A stretch of 64,000 bases of DNA from Smaragdicoccus niigatensis DSM 44881 = NBRC 103563 (GTDB lineage Bacteria > Actinomycetota > Actinomycetes > Mycobacteriales > Mycobacteriaceae), in NCBI RefSeq assembly GCF_000380645.1, contig NZ_AQXZ01000017.1, positions 372,001-436,000 of the forward strand, read 5' to 3'. Below, piece by piece: positions 7,604 to 16,235 of this stretch (position 1 is its first letter; each line of letters opens with the position of its first letter). A program made the translations under genes and the position numbers. A model generated the notes under the pieces. It was given only the letters and a program-made list of their open reading frames with translations. It had not been told where the DNA came from and did no database searches.

Positions 7604-9012
7604 ACGGTCTCCAAACGAATCGGCAACCCATCGCTTGGTACCGGACCCGTGCCCCACTCGAGGGGCGGTTCGTAGTTCGCGGGAACACTCCACCGGTACT
7701 TCAGCAGCATCTGGTGCATGATCGCCTTGACCGTCATTCCGCCGAAGTACAGCCCGATGCACTTGTGTGCGCCACCACCGAAGGGCGACCAGGCGAACCG
7801 GTGCACCCGATCCTCGCGTCGGTCGTCGGCGAAGCGTTCGGGATCGAAGGTGTCCGGATTCGGCCACCACTTTTCCAGGCGCATCGAGACGAAGGGCTGC
7901 AGCAGCACCTTGGTTCCGGCCGGAATGTAGTGTCCGAGGATCTCGGTGTCCTTGATCGCCTCTCGCGCGAGCCCTCCGGCCGGCGCGAACATTCGCAACG
8001 TCTCTTTGAACACCAGATCGAGCGACGGAAGGCGGTCGAGATCGGCCACGTCGAGTGCCGGCTTGCCCAGCGCCTCGGACTCGGCGCGAACGCGCTCCTG
8101 CCACTCCGGATGCTTACCGAGTAGGTAGGTCATCATCGACAGCGTGATCGTGCTGGTGTCGTGTGCGGCGAGCATGACGAATCGCATGTGGTTCACGATG
8201 TCGTCGTCGCTGAACCGCTGCCCCTCCTCGTCTTCCGCATTGCACAGCACGCTGAACAGGTCTACGCCGTCGCCGGCTCGCTTCGCCGGGATCTGAGCGT
8301 GGAAGTATTCGTCGAGCGTCCGCCGGCCCGCAAGGCCGCGCGACCACGCGTTCCCCGGCAACGGGAAACGGATCACCGATAGGCCAGCGTTCAGACAATC
8401 AACGAATGCGTTCTCGATGCGACGGGATTCGGGGCCGCTTGTTGTCCCGACGAACACTTCCGTAGCCAAACGCAGCAGCGACTGTTTCGCGCAGGTGTAC
8501 ATGTGGAAGTCGTCACCAGGGCGCCAACTGGCCAGTTCCCGCTCGATCGTCGGCTTCATGCGGCTCATGTAGTCGTCCAGCCTGGGTCGGCTGAACGCCT
8601 GCTGCATGATCCGGCGGTGCTCCAAGTGCTCCTCGAAGTCGAGAAGAAGCAAACCGCGGTGGAAGAACGGTCCGATGAAGAATTCGAGCCCGCTCGCGGT
8701 CAGGGCCTTGTCCCGATTCATCCAAGCGATCTCGAGTGCCTCGGGACCTAAGAGGAACACCACCGGCGTGGGCCCGAAGTTCGTCCACGACACCGGTCCA
8801 GTCTCGGCGAATACCTTTCTCCCCCAACGGATGCTGTCGTACAAGATGGTGGGTGCATAGCCGAACAGCGGCGCCCCCGGTTTGCCGAGCACCGGTTTGA
8901 GATCGCTGTCCGGCGGCGGTTCCGCGAACGCCCGCCGCTGGCCCGGAAGCCGGTCGTAAAGCTGCACGCCGGCGACCTGTGTGCGGCGAACGAGGTTGTC
9001 GAGAAGAGTCAT
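7600..9012 (-). CDS. Cytochrome P450 (paralogue 1)
   Basis: 470 aa from the ATG at 9012, chosen because it overlaps the ferredoxin stop by ATGA; an upstream start at 9042 is possible. All P450 signatures are present: I-helix AAHDTST, K-helix KETLR (ExxR) and heme loop FGGGAHKCIG with C418. It resembles the P450s at 25534 and 44242 over the whole length, including a 52-54 residue tail after the heme cysteine, so the three form a local paralogous family. It is likely fed by the 3Fe-4S ferredoxin directly upstream. Last gene of the BVMO/SDR/WS-DGAT operon. Substrate unknown, probably a hydrophobic aliphatic. Confidence 0.93.
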   Translation of the reverse strand: MTLLDNLVRRTQVAGVQLYDRLPGQRRAFAEPPPDSDLKPVLGKPGAPLFGYAPTILYDSIRWGRKVFAETGPVSWTNFGPTPVVFLLGPEALEIAWMNRDKALTASGLEFFIGPFFHRGLLLLDFEEHLEHRRIMQQAFSRPRLDDYMSRMKPTIERELASWRPGDDFHMYTCAKQSLLRLATEVFVGTTSGPESRRIENAFVDCLNAGLSVIRFPLPGNAWSRGLAGRRTLDEYFHAQIPAKRAGDGVDLFSVLCNAEDEEGQRFSDDDIVNHMRFVMLAAHDTSTITLSMMTYLLGKHPEWQERVRAESEALGKPALDVADLDRLPSLDLVFKETLRMFAPAGGLAREAIKDTEILGHYIPAGTKVLLQPFVSMRLEKWWPNPDTFDPERFADDRREDRVHRFAWSPFGGGAHKCIGLYFGGMTVKAIMHQMLLKYRWSVPANYEPPLEWGTGPVPSDGLPIRLETV

Positions 9013-9197
9013 TGCTGCACGCTCAACGCCATGACGGGGCATGCTTCTACGGCGGCGAGGACGTACTTGCGGTCCGCTTCATCGGGAGATTCGTTGAGGA
9101 TGTGGACGAACCCGTCCGCACCCACCTCGAAGATTTCGGACATCGCTTCGCACATACCGTGGCCATCGCATTTGCTCAGGTCAGCGACGATTTTCAT
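9009..9197 (-). CDS. 3Fe-4S ferredoxin
   Basis: 62 aa. Cysteines are arranged C-DGHGM-C near residues 10-16 and a C-terminal CP (EACPVMAL), as in small [3Fe-4S] ferredoxins that serve actinobacterial P450s; the usual second cysteine of a 4Fe site is replaced by histidine (CDGHGMC). Located between WS/DGAT and the P450, which it overlaps by ATGA, so it is the likely electron donor of that P450. A TTATCA-preceded weak GGAGGCC ribosome site is present just upstream. Confidence 0.9.
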   Translation of the reverse strand: MKIVADLSKCDGHGMCEAMSEIFEVGADGFVHILNESPDEADRKYVLAAVEACPVMALSVQQ

Positions 9198-9227
9198 GAT
9201 AAGGCCTCCGTTGCGGGTCTTGCCGGC

Positions 9228-10628
9228 CTAGCCGACAGCTTGGACATCGGTGTCGACTGCGTCCTCGAGTTCGACCAATGCGGCGTCGAAGTACTCCGCG
9301 AGCCGGTCGAGGTGCGGCACGGTCTTCTTGTCGCCGACCAGCGAAATCGCGACCCGCCCGGAGTTGGTGAGCAGACCGACGAACAATCCGTTGCCGTGGT
9401 ACAGCATCGCCATCGGGTACAGGGCCTCGAGCTTGGCGCCCGCGAGATATTGCTGCGCACGCGGACCGGGGACGTTCGAGGTCGAGATACTGAACGGTGG
9501 CGTGGTGCGTCCGCCCAGGCCGACGATGCTGGCTCCGATCAGCGGACCCATGTAGACCGCGGGGTACAGCTCGGACGTCTTCTTCGGCAGCTTCTCCAGT
9601 AATGCTTTGCCCGCCCTGCCGGATCGCGCGATAGCGGCGAGGCGTTCGATCGGATCGACGATGTCGGTGGCGAGGGCCACAAGGAAGACGGTGAACGCGT
9701 TGGCCGTCAATTGGTCGTCGCCGTCACGGGTATTGATTGGAGCGGCTGCGGTCAAGGACGTCGCCGGCAGGTTGTCAGTGACCGCGAGGTACTGACGAAT
9801 ACCGCCCGAACACATCGCCAGAAAGATGTCGTTGATCTTGCAGTTCGCGGCCTTGGCAAGGCCGTGGATTCGGTTGAAGTCGTACGTCAGGGTGACGACT
9901 TCGCGTTCGTTGCTGATTGGCCGGTTGAGCATCGTCGGCTGGACTGCAAACGGAAGCGGCACATCCGGTTCGGTACCGAACCGGCCGCCAGTCGCGACTG
10001 TCCATGCGTAGCTGCCGAGGCCCATGACGGTCTCAGCCAGCTCGAACAGCGCCGAACCAGCGTGTCCGAGTCGGTGCCGGAACGAAGGGCTGTTGTCGCT
10101 CACCGCGGGTCCGACGGTCCAGACGGCTCGTGGCGTCATCAGGTGTGGGTCACCCGTGATCATTTCGGACAACCGGCCGATTCCCCCGACACCGTCCATG
10201 ATCGCGTGATGCACCTTGAAGTGGATCGCGATCCCGCCACGCTCGAGGCCGTCGATCAGACGGAACTCCCACAATGGACGACTTGGGTCCAGGGGGACGG
10301 TGTGCAGCCAGGAGAGCAGTTCGTGCAACTCTTTCTGGCCACCAGGGGCGGGCAGCGTCATTCGCTGGAAATGGTGATCGAAGTCGATCTCGTCGTTGGA
10401 AACCACGTCCCAGCGCGGTGCATAGGCCCGCCGCGCCGGGTCGTGGAGCCGGAAGTTGAACGGAGCCGCCGCAGTCCGCTGCGCTCGCAGATCCCGTTCC
10501 AACGTGTCGAGCCAGTCCTTCGATGCGCCGTCGGGTGGCGTGAACGTGGCGAGACAGGTGATGTGTTGAGGCGTTTCAGCGCTGTCAGCGGCGAGAAACA
10601 GCCGGTCTGGGATGGCAACTCTTGGCAT
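9228..10628 (-). CDS. Wax ester synthase / diacylglycerol acyltransferase (WS/DGAT)
   Basis: 466 aa. The catalytic HHxxxDG motif of the bacterial WS/DGAT family is at H140-H141-x3-D145-G146 (VHHAIMDGVGG), the start MPRVAIPDRLFLAADSAETPQH is typical, and the C-terminal DUF1298-like half contains the conserved STSNVPGP segment. These enzymes esterify fatty alcohols or diacylglycerol with acyl-CoA. Here it sits inside an oxidative operon, one base overlapping (TGATG) the preceding ferritin-like gene, so it may esterify an alcohol made by the operon or store surplus acyl-CoA. Confidence 0.92.
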   Translation of the reverse strand: MPRVAIPDRLFLAADSAETPQHITCLATFTPPDGASKDWLDTLERDLRAQRTAAAPFNFRLHDPARRAYAPRWDVVSNDEIDFDHHFQRMTLPAPGGQKELHELLSWLHTVPLDPSRPLWEFRLIDGLERGGIAIHFKVHHAIMDGVGGIGRLSEMITGDPHLMTPRAVWTVGPAVSDNSPSFRHRLGHAGSALFELAETVMGLGSYAWTVATGGRFGTEPDVPLPFAVQPTMLNRPISNEREVVTLTYDFNRIHGLAKAANCKINDIFLAMCSGGIRQYLAVTDNLPATSLTAAAPINTRDGDDQLTANAFTVFLVALATDIVDPIERLAAIARSGRAGKALLEKLPKKTSELYPAVYMGPLIGASIVGLGGRTTPPFSISTSNVPGPRAQQYLAGAKLEALYPMAMLYHGNGLFVGLLTNSGRVAISLVGDKKTVPHLDRLAEYFDAALVELEDAVDTDVQAVG

Positions 10629-11518
10629 CAGTGCTGCGCGCCCAACGCGGCTGGAGACGTTGCCAGGTACTTGATGGCCTTATCCATTGGCCCCATTTCG
10701 GAGGGGTGGAAGTTCGGCTTGAGGTACGGGGGCAGATCAGTGACGACGAACTGGATGCCCGGCAAGAGGTGCTTTCGAGTGGCCTCGATCATCTGAACCG
10801 GCCACGGCTTCCACCACTTCTTCGGAGCCGGGTCGTGCTTCATGAGGTAGTGGGCCGTACCGAGCCACCACACCGCCAACCCGACGCTTCCGACGAGGCC
10901 GGTGCGCAGACGGCGGATATAGCTGCCGTCGAGGTGCTGGTACACATCGAACAGCACGTTGCGGTGCTCGACCTCTTCGGCACAGTGCCATTTGAGAAGG
11001 TCTAGGACCATCGGATGCGTGCCGGCTTCTTCGAGCGCCTCGTTGTCGAGCATCCACTGCCCGACGACCGCGGTGAAGTGCTCCATCGCAGCGAAGAGCG
11101 CAAGACGTTCTTTGAGCCACTCTTCCTTGGCGCGCCCCTTCAATCCGTGATCGGTCACCACCTTTCGGAACCAGAAGTTGTACGCGGAGATGATCGCTTC
11201 GACGTTGACGCCCTCCTCGGCGAGACGGCTGTGGAAGCTCTCGTGAGAAACCGCGTGCATCGCTTCTTGGCCAACGAAGCCGACCGCTTCCTCATGAAGG
11301 CGTTCGTCGGTGATGTAGGCAAGTGCCTCAGACACAGTGCCGGCCATGGCCTTCTCACCTTCGGGCACGAGCAGGTGCATGATGTTCCAGAACTGCGACG
11401 CGAACGGTTCATTCGGGATGTAATGCAACGGCACGTCGTTCCAGTCGAACGAGACGTCCCGCGGAGCGATGACGTGCCCTTCCTTCTGATACGTGTTCTT
11501 GGTCGGTTCCTTCGCCAT
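10628..11518 (-). CDS. Predicted metal-dependent hydrolase, ferritin-like (PF10118 type)
   Basis: 296 aa from the ATG at 11518; the open frame extends further but overlaps the reductase gene. Matches the poorly characterised family often annotated as metal-dependent hydrolase. Histidine/glutamate clusters suggest a di-metal helical site: HEEAVGFVGQEAMHAVSHESFH (about residues 82-103), MEHFTAV and CAEEVEHRNVLFD. Function is unknown; members are commonly found beside P450 or fatty acid desaturase-type genes in actinomycetes. A hydrophobic stretch at GSVGLAVWWLGTAHYL may associate with membrane. Lies 40 nt after the reductase and overlaps WS/DGAT by one base. Confidence 0.8.
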   Translation of the reverse strand: MAKEPTKNTYQKEGHVIAPRDVSFDWNDVPLHYIPNEPFASQFWNIMHLLVPEGEKAMAGTVSEALAYITDERLHEEAVGFVGQEAMHAVSHESFHSRLAEEGVNVEAIISAYNFWFRKVVTDHGLKGRAKEEWLKERLALFAAMEHFTAVVGQWMLDNEALEEAGTHPMVLDLLKWHCAEEVEHRNVLFDVYQHLDGSYIRRLRTGLVGSVGLAVWWLGTAHYLMKHDPAPKKWWKPWPVQMIEATRKHLLPGIQFVVTDLPPYLKPNFHPSEMGPMDKAIKYLATSPAALGAQH

Positions 11519-11558
11519 GTCGGCGCTCCTCTCAACATTGAGGGTGGATTTTGAAGTC

Positions 11559-12647
11559 TTAGAGGTCGATGAGAAGGGGTCCGTCGCACCGGGAAACGCA
11601 CACGAGCATGCCGCCGGCGTCGCGTTCGGAGTCGAGGAGCTTGTGATCGCGATGCTCGACCCTTCCGGCGAGCACCTTGACCATGCAGGTACCGCAATAG
11701 CCCTGCTGGCACGAGTAGGAAACGTCGGGCTTGACCCGGCGAATTGCCGCCAAAGCGGACTCGTCGGCTCCGACCTCGACCCGGATTGCACTACGCGCCA
11801 ACGAGACCTGGAACGGTTGTCCGCCGGCGACGGGTGGGGGAGAAAACCGTTCGGTGTGGAGCTCGGCACGGCCGCCGCCAGGCATGAGTCGGTGAGCGGC
11901 GTCGAGCAACGGAGGCGGGCCGCACAGGTAGACCGCTTCGGTGTCGCGACGTCCTTCCAGGATCGTCGTCATGTTCGGCAAGCCGTACTCGTCGTCGGTC
12001 CGTACCTCGACTCGTCCACCTTTCAGCGCGGCGAGTTCGTCGAGGAATGGCAAAGTTTCGCGGCTTCGGCCCAGGTAGACCATGCGCCACGGCTTGCCTG
12101 CCCGATTCGCAGCGCGGACCATCGGCAGGATCGGGGTGATTCCGATTCCACCGGCAATGAAGAGGTATGACTCGGCATCGGCAAGTTGGAAAGCGTTGCG
12201 GGGCCCGCGGATGCGAACCGTGTCGCCGACCGACAGGGATTCGTGGATCTCTCGTGATCCGCCGCCGCCATCCCGGATGAACCGCACAGCGATCCGGTAG
12301 CGGCGACGATCCTGTGGATCGCCGCACAGTGAGTACTGTCGCTGCTTGCCCGACGGCAGGAAGACGTCGAGGTGCGAGCCCGCTCGCCACTGCGGCAGGT
12401 CCTCGCCGGTAGGGGAGACGAGGGTGATGCTGACGACGTCCTGGGCTTCGGCGACGATATTCTCGATCTGGAGTGCCATGTCGAAGCCGCGGTACTGCAC
12501 TTGGTTTGGGTGGGAGAGTAGGTGCGCCAAAGGGCCGGTGAAGATGTGCTTGTACGCCTCGAAAGCGGTTGCGCCGGCTTTCAGGGCAATCGGTAGATCC
12601 TTGGGCGGGGGGCCGACCGGGGAATTTCCCTTGATGAGCTCGACCAT
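11559..12647 (-). CDS. Ferredoxin reductase with fused 2Fe-2S domain (phthalate dioxygenase reductase-like)
   Basis: 362 aa from the ATG at 12647 with an AGGAG site. Domain order: FNR-type flavin barrel (RQYSLCGDP motif, about residue 105-115), NAD-binding domain (FIAGGIGITPILPMV), then a C-terminal plant-type [2Fe-2S] ferredoxin with C-x4-C-x2-C (CQQGYCGTC) and a distal cysteine near the end. It would move electrons from NAD(P)H to an oxygenase, most likely the P450 or ferredoxin at the end of the operon. An N-terminal stretch of about 50 residues precedes the flavin domain, as in actinobacterial homologues. Confidence 0.9.
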   Translation of the reverse strand: MVELIKGNSPVGPPPKDLPIALKAGATAFEAYKHIFTGPLAHLLSHPNQVQYRGFDMALQIENIVAEAQDVVSITLVSPTGEDLPQWRAGSHLDVFLPSGKQRQYSLCGDPQDRRRYRIAVRFIRDGGGGSREIHESLSVGDTVRIRGPRNAFQLADAESYLFIAGGIGITPILPMVRAANRAGKPWRMVYLGRSRETLPFLDELAALKGGRVEVRTDDEYGLPNMTTILEGRRDTEAVYLCGPPPLLDAAHRLMPGGGRAELHTERFSPPPVAGGQPFQVSLARSAIRVEVGADESALAAIRRVKPDVSYSCQQGYCGTCMVKVLAGRVEHRDHKLLDSERDAGGMLVCVSRCDGPLLIDL

Positions 12648-12699
12648 GGTGAATCTCCTAGGGTGGGGCGGCACAATCGTTGGGCCGCCGACAGGGAAA

Positions 12700-13533
12700 T
12701 CAGTGCTGGGTGATCCGGTCGTCGTAGACCTTGCGCGCAGACTGATCGACATCGAGGAAGGCGTCGTAGGCGCCGAGTGCGCGGTTGATCCGGTCCCGCA
12801 CGCCATAGGGGATGAGCCCGAAAATGGCCGCGGTTCCCGCCAGCGAACCAGGGACCCACTTCTCGGGCACGGGATGACTTATGGCATCAGCGATCGCCTG
12901 CGCGACGTCTTCGGGTTCGACGGTCTTGAAACCCTTGAGCCCCTTGGTGCCGGCGATCAGGTCGGTGTTGGTGAACGCGGGCAGGATGGACGTGAAATCG
13001 ATGTTGTCGCCGGCGAACTCGATACGCGCGGTATCAGTGAGTGAGGCAACGGCGGCCTTGGTCGCGCCATACACGAGTCCTCCCGGCACGGGAGCCTTGC
13101 CCGCGCTCGAGGCGACGTTGATGATGTGACCGCTGCCCCGTTCGATCATTCCGGGCAGGGCCGCGCGCATCCCGTTGAGGACGCCATAGACATTGATGTC
13201 GAACGTGCGGCGCTGAAGCTCTTGGCTCTGCTCGAGGAAATGACCGATCGGCATGATGCCGGCGTTGTTGATCAGGATGTCGAGGGTGCCCAGTGCGTCC
13301 TCGGCAGCTGCGATGAACGCCGCGACAGATTCGTCGTTCGAAACATCGACCTGGAGCGCGACGACGCCACGTGCGAGAGACGTCGCAGCTGACCTCACCG
13401 CCGCTGCATCGATGTCACCGATCGCGACCCGCGCGCCTTGGCTCAGCAAGTGCGCGGCGGTTGCGTATCCGATGCCGCGTGCGGCACCCGTGATGGCGAC
13501 GACTTTGCCTTCGATACTTCTGTCACGGCTCAT
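12700..13533 (-). CDS. SDR family oxidoreductase (paralogue A)
   Basis: 277 aa from the ATG at 13533 (ATGA overlap with the BVMO stop). Rossmann motif TGAARGIG, NNAG at about residue 92, catalytic S and Y-x3-K (VYGATKAAV). An NAD(P)-dependent alcohol/ketone dehydrogenase. It is a close paralogue of the SDR at 41654-42457, sharing the segment FTNT-LIAGTKGLKG-TVEP. In the operon it could oxidise the hydroxyl introduced by the P450 to the ketone used by the BVMO. Substrate not determined. Confidence 0.9.
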   Translation of the reverse strand: MSRDRSIEGKVVAITGAARGIGYATAAHLLSQGARVAIGDIDAAAVRSAATSLARGVVALQVDVSNDESVAAFIAAAEDALGTLDILINNAGIMPIGHFLEQSQELQRRTFDINVYGVLNGMRAALPGMIERGSGHIINVASSAGKAPVPGGLVYGATKAAVASLTDTARIEFAGDNIDFTSILPAFTNTDLIAGTKGLKGFKTVEPEDVAQAIADAISHPVPEKWVPGSLAGTAAIFGLIPYGVRDRINRALGAYDAFLDVDQSARKVYDDRITQH

Positions 13534-15053
13534 CGGTTCACTCCTACGGCGCTCTTCGGGGCGGTGTGCATGTCGTAGTCCTTCAGGTTGAAATGGCCAC
13601 TGGTCCAATGAACTTCGGGTGTCAGGGCAGCACGGATGGGCACATCGCCGTGCTGGTCGAAGAAGTAGCTGTTCGAGCCGTTGCAGCTGTCGCTGAAATA
13701 GATCTGATTGCGTCGGCGAGCGAGCATGCTGGCGAAGTACCGGTCATTTGCTTCGCGTTTGACGTCGACGAACGTTGCCTTGATCCGGCGGGCAGTGCCG
13801 AGAAGGCGGACGATGTACCTCGCCTGGCTCTCGATGAACTGGAAGTAGACCGTCAGGTTGTAGGCGTACGGGCCATTCATCAAGAGAAGGTTCGGGAAAC
13901 CGGGAACGCTCACGCCGTAGTAGGCCTGATAGCGGTGTTCGTCCCAGAATGCTTCGAGATCTGCTCCGCCTGCGCCGAGGACGGGGAACGGAGGCATGTT
14001 GCCGCTCTCGAAGGTCTTGAAGCCCGTGGCGAAAATCAGGACGTCGAAATGGTGTTCAGTTCCGTCCTTGGCGCGGATTCCGGTCGGGGTGATGCGTTCG
14101 ATCCCGGACGCTTCCAACGTGACGTTCGGCCGATTGAAGGTCGGTAGATAGTCGTTGGAGAAGCCGACTCGCTTGCACCCGACGGCGTACTTCGGCGTGA
14201 GCGCTTTTCTTGTCTGCTTGTCGCGCACCTGGTGAAGCAGCTGCAGGCGACCGATCCGTTCGTACACCTTCGGCACGATGGGAAGCTGCCGGTAGTAGTT
14301 CGTGGTGAGGGTGTAACTGACCTCCCCGAGTACATTGCTCGCCGCTCGCAGGGCCGGCAGTACGCCGGGTACATGGCGTAGAACGGTCCGCTGCGGCCCG
14401 TCGAGCTTGGCCTCCGGCTTGGGCATGATCCAGATCGGCGTCCGCTGGAACACAGTCAAGTGCTCGACAGTCGGTGCGATCGTCGGCGCTATGGTGACGG
14501 TCGACGCGCCCGTTCCGATGATGCCGACGCGCTTGCCGGCCAGGTCAACGTCGTGATTCCAGCGCGCCGAGTGCATCGTGACGCCGCGGAAGTCGTCGGC
14601 ACCTGGAATGTCGGGCGTCTTTGGCTGGGTGAGCGCGCCGGTCGCGGTGATCAGGAAACGGGACGTCACTTCTCTGCCGGTACTGAGCGTCAGGCGCCAG
14701 ATATGGAGTTCGTCGTCGAACTCGGCTGTCGTGATCGCAGTGTTCAGGACCAACCGCGAGCGCAGGTTGTACTTGTCGAGGCAGTGCTCGGCATAAGCCT
14801 TGAGTTCGGCACCCTTCGCATACACGCCGGACCATTCGGAGCTCTGCTCGAACGAGAATGAGTAGGCGAACGAAGGCACGTCGACGACGACGCCGGGATA
14901 GGTATTCGAATGCCAGGCGCCGCCGGCACCGGACGCTGATTCCACGATGAGGAAGTCGTTGATCCCGGCCTCGTCGAGTTTTATTGCCACCCCGATTCCG
15001 GAGAAACCGGCGCCGACAATTACCACCTCGTGGTCGAAGATCTGCCCTGTCAT
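13530..15053 (-). CDS. FAD-dependent monooxygenase, Baeyer-Villiger type
   Basis: 507 aa. N-terminal FAD motif VIVGAGFSGIG, second Rossmann motif GIIGTGASTVTIAP, and between them FRGVTMHSARWN, which fits the Baeyer-Villiger fingerprint FxGxxxHxxxW with N in the last position instead of the usual P or D. It would insert oxygen beside a ketone to give an ester or lactone using NADPH and O2; flavin N-monooxygenase activity is less likely. First gene of the (-) operon, divergent from the EthD gene, with a motif shared by three promoters at 15087-15106. Confidence 0.88.
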   Translation of the reverse strand: MTGQIFDHEVVIVGAGFSGIGVAIKLDEAGINDFLIVESASGAGGAWHSNTYPGVVVDVPSFAYSFSFEQSSEWSGVYAKGAELKAYAEHCLDKYNLRSRLVLNTAITTAEFDDELHIWRLTLSTGREVTSRFLITATGALTQPKTPDIPGADDFRGVTMHSARWNHDVDLAGKRVGIIGTGASTVTIAPTIAPTVEHLTVFQRTPIWIMPKPEAKLDGPQRTVLRHVPGVLPALRAASNVLGEVSYTLTTNYYRQLPIVPKVYERIGRLQLLHQVRDKQTRKALTPKYAVGCKRVGFSNDYLPTFNRPNVTLEASGIERITPTGIRAKDGTEHHFDVLIFATGFKTFESGNMPPFPVLGAGGADLEAFWDEHRYQAYYGVSVPGFPNLLLMNGPYAYNLTVYFQFIESQARYIVRLLGTARRIKATFVDVKREANDRYFASMLARRRNQIYFSDSCNGSNSYFFDQHGDVPIRAALTPEVHWTSGHFNLKDYDMHTAPKSAVGVNR

Positions 15054-15086
15054 CGAATACCTCCAACGGCATTGTCAAAGCGTTTC

Positions 15087-15106
15087 AGAGGTTCAACGTA
15101 TCCGAA
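15087..15106. promoter_or_regulatory. Shared promoter motif, copy 1
   Basis: AGAGGTTCAACGTATCCGAA in the divergent region between the BVMO operon and the EthD gene. Copies matching 18 of 20 and 16 of 20 positions lie at 16149-16168 (opposite orientation) and 25464-25483, and the half CGTATCCGAA is repeated in the promoter of the TetR gene at 15513. It is probably the binding site of that TetR. Confidence 0.6.
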
Positions 15107-15144
15107 GGTTGCCAACATGGCAATGAGCGCGCGACGATGTTCGC

Positions 15145-15474
15145 ATGGTGAAACTGATTGGCCTCATACGTCGGCGCCCCGAAATCGAGCTGGCGGAGTT
15201 CTACCGAATCTGGCGCGAAGATCTGCCGCCGCGAGTGAAGAAACTTCCCGGCCTACGCGCGTACCGGCAGAACCATGCAGTCCCGCGCGCGAAAGGCTGG
15301 CCCTGGGACGGTGTGGCCGAACTCTGGTTCGACGACCGTGATGCGGTCGGCCAAGCCCTCGCCAGTCCGGCCGGCGTCGACCTGATCGCTTTCGAACGCA
15401 CCTTCATTGGTGAAACCGAGGTCCTCATCGCGCAAGAGCACGAGGTCTGGGAAGAACGTGATTTACCTAGCTAA
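15145..15474 (+). CDS. EthD family protein
   Basis: 109 aa, a single ferredoxin-fold alpha/beta-barrel domain of the EthD type (KLIGLIRRRPEIELAEFYRIWREDLPP at the N-terminus, ending with a conserved hydrophobic strand around FERTFIGETEVLIAQEHEV). EthD proteins are required for P450 systems such as the ethyl tert-butyl ether monooxygenase and are frequently found beside oxygenases, though the reaction is not established. Divergent from the BVMO/P450 operon and just upstream of a TetR regulator. No strong ribosome site is seen. Confidence 0.82.
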   Translation: MVKLIGLIRRRPEIELAEFYRIWREDLPPRVKKLPGLRAYRQNHAVPRAKGWPWDGVAELWFDDRDAVGQALASPAGVDLIAFERTFIGETEVLIAQEHEVWEERDLPS

Positions 15475-15494
15475 ACATCCAGATGTCTGACGTA

Positions 15495-15504
15495 TTCGGA
15501 TACG
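15495..15504. promoter_or_regulatory. Half-copy of the shared promoter motif before the TetR gene
   Basis: TTCGGATACG is the exact complement of the CGTATCCGAA half of the 15087 motif and sits 8 nt before the ATG at 15513. With the preceding CGTAT it also forms an inverted repeat CGTAT-tcgg-ATACG. Suggests autoregulation. Confidence 0.45.
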
Positions 15505-15512
15505 GTTTATTC

Positions 15513-16124
15513 ATGGCCAAACGTCTTACTCGTGCGGAGAGTCAGGAGCGCACCCGCGGCGCTCTCGTTGAGGCGGCCACCAAGCTGTTCCTGCGAGACG
15601 GATTCAAGGCGACATCGCTCGATCAGGTTGCTGAGGAGGCGGGTTACACCCGCGGCGCGGTGCACAGCAACTTCGAAAGCAAAGCGGAGTTGGGTGCCGC
15701 GGTTCTCGACGATATGTATCGAAAAGCGGCCGACAGTGCGGCGGAGACTCTGCGTGCCAGCGGACTCGACGACCTCGGCAAGGTGGTCGCGACGCTCTCG
15801 CAGTGGGTGCAGATAGCGATTGGTGCTCCGCAATGGATTCGCCTCGAGATGGAGGTTGCCGGTGCGAGTGCCTACAACGACGAGACGAAGGCGGCTACCG
15901 CAAAACGGGTCGGGTACATGCGCGAGATGGCAAGCGCGGTGTTTGCCGAGGCTGCCGAGAAGTCTGGATCGCAACTACTGCTGACTCCCGATGAGACGGC
16001 ACTCGTCGTCCTCAGCATCGCGTTGGGTCTGGGATTCCAAACCGCCGCCGATTCCTCGATCTCGGCAGAGGTGCTACAGACGGCCATCAGTCGCGCCCTT
16101 GGACTGCCCTCGCCAGTGGGGTAG
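15513..16124 (+). CDS. TetR family transcriptional regulator
   Basis: 203 aa from the ATG at 15513; an in-frame ATG at 15483 would place the motif at 15495 inside the gene, so the later start is preferred. HTH at about residues 25-60 (FLRDGFKATSLDQVAEEAGYTRGAVHSNFESKAEL). C-terminal ligand domain of uncertain specificity. It lies among the BVMO operon, EthD and aldehyde dehydrogenase genes, all of which carry the shared 20-nt promoter motif, so it is the best candidate regulator of these units and of the divergent pair at 25.4 kb. Confidence 0.88.
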   Translation: MAKRLTRAESQERTRGALVEAATKLFLRDGFKATSLDQVAEEAGYTRGAVHSNFESKAELGAAVLDDMYRKAADSAAETLRASGLDDLGKVVATLSQWVQIAIGAPQWIRLEMEVAGASAYNDETKAATAKRVGYMREMASAVFAEAAEKSGSQLLLTPDETALVVLSIALGLGFQTAADSSISAEVLQTAISRALGLPSPVG

Positions 16125-16148
16125 TCGGTTGTGGCCAAAGTTCCCCAT

Positions 16149-16168
16149 TTCGGATACCTTCAACCTCT
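16149..16168. promoter_or_regulatory. Shared promoter motif, copy 2 (reverse orientation)
   Basis: The complement reads AGAGGTTGAAGGTATCCGAA, 18 of 20 positions identical with the copy at 15087. Located between the TetR stop and the aldehyde dehydrogenase promoter. Confidence 0.6.
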
Positions 16169-16221
16169 AGATGTCCACCGGTGCTAGAGGTTGTTGACAT
16201 CTCGACGGTGTCGTCTATCTG
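16161..16221 (+). promoter_or_regulatory. Inverted repeat and likely promoter of the aldehyde dehydrogenase gene
   Basis: A perfect 10-bp inverted repeat CAACCTCTAG (16161-16170) / CTAGAGGTTG (16184-16193) abuts a consensus -35 TTGACA (16194-16199). A TATCTG -10-like hexamer follows after 16 nt (16216-16221). The predicted transcript start would be within about 10 nt of the ATG at 16236, so the message may be nearly leaderless; no ribosome site is seen before that ATG. Confidence 0.5.
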
Positions 16222-16235
16222 AAATGTGGTGCACA

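Noticed and set aside
9711-10796. 361-aa frame on the + strand
   Set aside because: Antisense to WS/DGAT with its HHxxxDG motif; no recognisable motif and no ribosome site.
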